The notes under the pieces were generated by a model, which saw nothing but the letters and a program-made list of their open reading frames with translations, ran no database searches and was not told where the DNA came from. Below, one piece after another: positions 5,252 to 5,917 of a stretch of 5,917 nt of DNA. The translations under genes were made by a program, and so were the position numbers. Position 1 is the stretch's first letter. Each line of letters begins with the position of its first letter. Origin of the DNA: Faecalibacterium sp. CAG:74 (GTDB taxonomy: Bacteria; Bacillota; Clostridia; Christensenellales; Aristaeellaceae); the NCBI GenBank assembly GCA_000437595.1, contig FR899829.1, positions 1-5,917 on the forward strand, written 5' to 3'.

Positions 5252-5752
5252 TTACAACCGCAGCATGGCCGCTTCCACGAGCGTCTCCGCCGGTGTGTCG
5301 GGCGCGGAAAACCACCGCTGCCGATTTTCAGGCATCATTTGCTGCAGCGGCTTTTCTGCCCCGTCCGCCACGACGAAAATCGCCAGCTGCTCCCGCGCCT
5401 GCACTTGCATCAGCGCGTCGCAGAACGCCGGACATACCAGCATTTCCGGTTCAATCCGGTCGATGAGGATAGGCGTGCGCGTGCTGAACGTTCCGCACAG
5501 CCCCGGCGCGGCGATTTCCTCCATCACCTGCGGCAGGAGCAGCCAGTCTTTTTCCGTCAGCCGGACGCGGCACAGCACGTCGTTCAGCCGCGGCTTTGGC
5601 GGCGGAAGCAGCAGGTGCAGCGCTTCGCCGCGCAGGCTGCCGCCAAGGTGCACGGGGGTCAACCGGAAACCGGAAAACGGCACATTCAGCGCATTCATAA
5701 GCTGTGCGGCGCTTGCCGAAGCCCCGTCTCCTGTCAGGTACAGCTGCTGCAT
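5252..5752 (-). CDS. THEP1-like P-loop NTPase relative with eroded motifs
   Basis: A 166-residue protein resembling the THEP1 nucleoside-triphosphatase family (DUF265), known as small P-loop enzymes that hydrolyse NTPs. The order of features fits: beta strand plus phosphate loop (QLYLTGDG, 3-10), GFRLTPV (28-34), GGSLRGEALHLL (37-48), a Walker B-like strand (ILIDRIEPEM, 95-104), then PAFCDALMQV, LAIFVVAD and a C-terminal helix. The key residues are lost: where the family has G-V-G-K-T-T this protein has A-S-A-S-A-A (11-16), with no Lys, and the usual IDEIGKME reads IDRIEPEM, keeping D98 but replacing the next Glu by Arg. NTP hydrolysis is therefore doubtful. The start at 5752 has GGAGG (5762-5766) 9 nt upstream. 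The assignment is from remembered family patterns and is moderate. No stem-loop terminator is visible after the stop. Confidence 0.6.
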   Translation of the reverse strand: MQQLYLTGDGASASAAQLMNALNVPFSGFRLTPVHLGGSLRGEALHLLLPPPKPRLNDVLCRVRLTEKDWLLLPQVMEEIAAPGLCGTFSTRTPILIDRIEPEMLVCPAFCDALMQVQAREQLAIFVVADGAEKPLQQMMPENRQRWFSAPDTPAETLVEAAMLRL

Positions 5753-5812
5753 CGGATGATTCCTCCATCATGGTCTTTTCGGGCACTAATTGGCGGATTT
5801 TCTCCATGCTTT

Positions 5813-5841
5813 ATTGTACCCGTTCGCATTCGTTTTGTCAA
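5813..5841 (-). promoter_or_regulatory. Sigma-A promoter of the THEP1-like gene
   Basis: On the minus strand there is a perfect TTGACA (5836-5841), a 17-nt spacer and TACAAT (5813-5818, five of six). Transcription would start near 5806, giving a leader of about 54 nt. This is the best promoter in the window and suggests the gene is expressed despite its eroded NTPase motifs. Confidence 0.8.
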
Positions 5842-5846
5842 GCAGT

Positions 5847-5904
5847 GCATTTTTCCGCCGTATTTTCCGCGTGGGCAAAAAAACCGGAAAAGTACGGAAA
5901 TGCA
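5847..5904. other. Imperfect inverted repeat upstream of the last promoter
   Basis: The left arm (5847-5869) starts gcattt and ends ttttccg; the right arm (5885-5904) starts cggaaaa and ends aaatgc. They are complementary with a few mismatches and small bulges around an A-rich centre. The repeat sits just upstream of the -35 at 5836-5841. It might be an upstream regulatory site or the end of a neighbouring transcript outside the window, and neither is proved. Confidence 0.3.
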
Positions 5905-5917
5905 AGGCTTTCAGCAG

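Overview
The window reads as chromosomal DNA of a GC-rich, low-biomass-cost Gram-positive anaerobe, most likely a gut Clostridia of the Oscillospiraceae/Ruminococcaceae type. This is inferred from strong AAGGAGG-type ribosome binding sites 8-11 nt before most starts, sigma-A promoters with 17-18 nt spacers, compact U-tailed terminators, and the gene content (AzgA-type purine permease, DeoC, intracellular GH43, a Firmicutes-style phasin-like protein). No phage, plasmid, rRNA, tRNA or CRISPR signal is visible.

Layout. 1-66: tail of an upstream gene and its terminator. 67-545: long non-coding interval with a nested hairpin (163-208), repeat copy 1 (265-408) and an extended -10 promoter. 546-1961 (+): NCS2/AzgA nucleobase permease with terminator at 1973-2007. 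2040-2278: two tandem copies of the repeat. 2288-2980 (-): deoC, divergent from 3124-4473 (+), a cytoplasmic GH43 glycosidase with a C-terminal CBM6-like domain and a near-consensus promoter. 4486-4609: repeat copy 4, inverted. 4611-4656: terminator of the leftward gene 4664-5146 (-), a phasin-like protein with a Pro/Glu tail. 5252-5752 (-): a THEP1-like P-loop NTPase relative whose Walker A and Walker B motifs are eroded, with its own consensus promoter at 5813-5841.

The genes do not form one operon: five transcription units are seen, each with its own promoter or terminator evidence. Purine uptake (permease) and deoxyribose-phosphate breakdown (DeoC) both belong to nucleoside/nucleobase salvage, and GH43 supplies pentose from plant glycans, so a loose theme of pentose and purine scavenging can be inferred, but no shared regulation is shown.

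The most unusual content is the dispersed repeat. Each full copy has a ~55-nt conserved head followed by three hairpins, each an 8-bp stem with a 3-nt loop, joined by 6-nt linkers ending GGGT or GGGGT, giving an exact 25-nt period. Paired arm changes between copies keep the stems intact, one copy lacks exactly one 25-nt module, one has a second hairpin inserted into a loop, and two copies stand exactly 12 nt past the stop codons of genes that lack another obvious terminator of their own.
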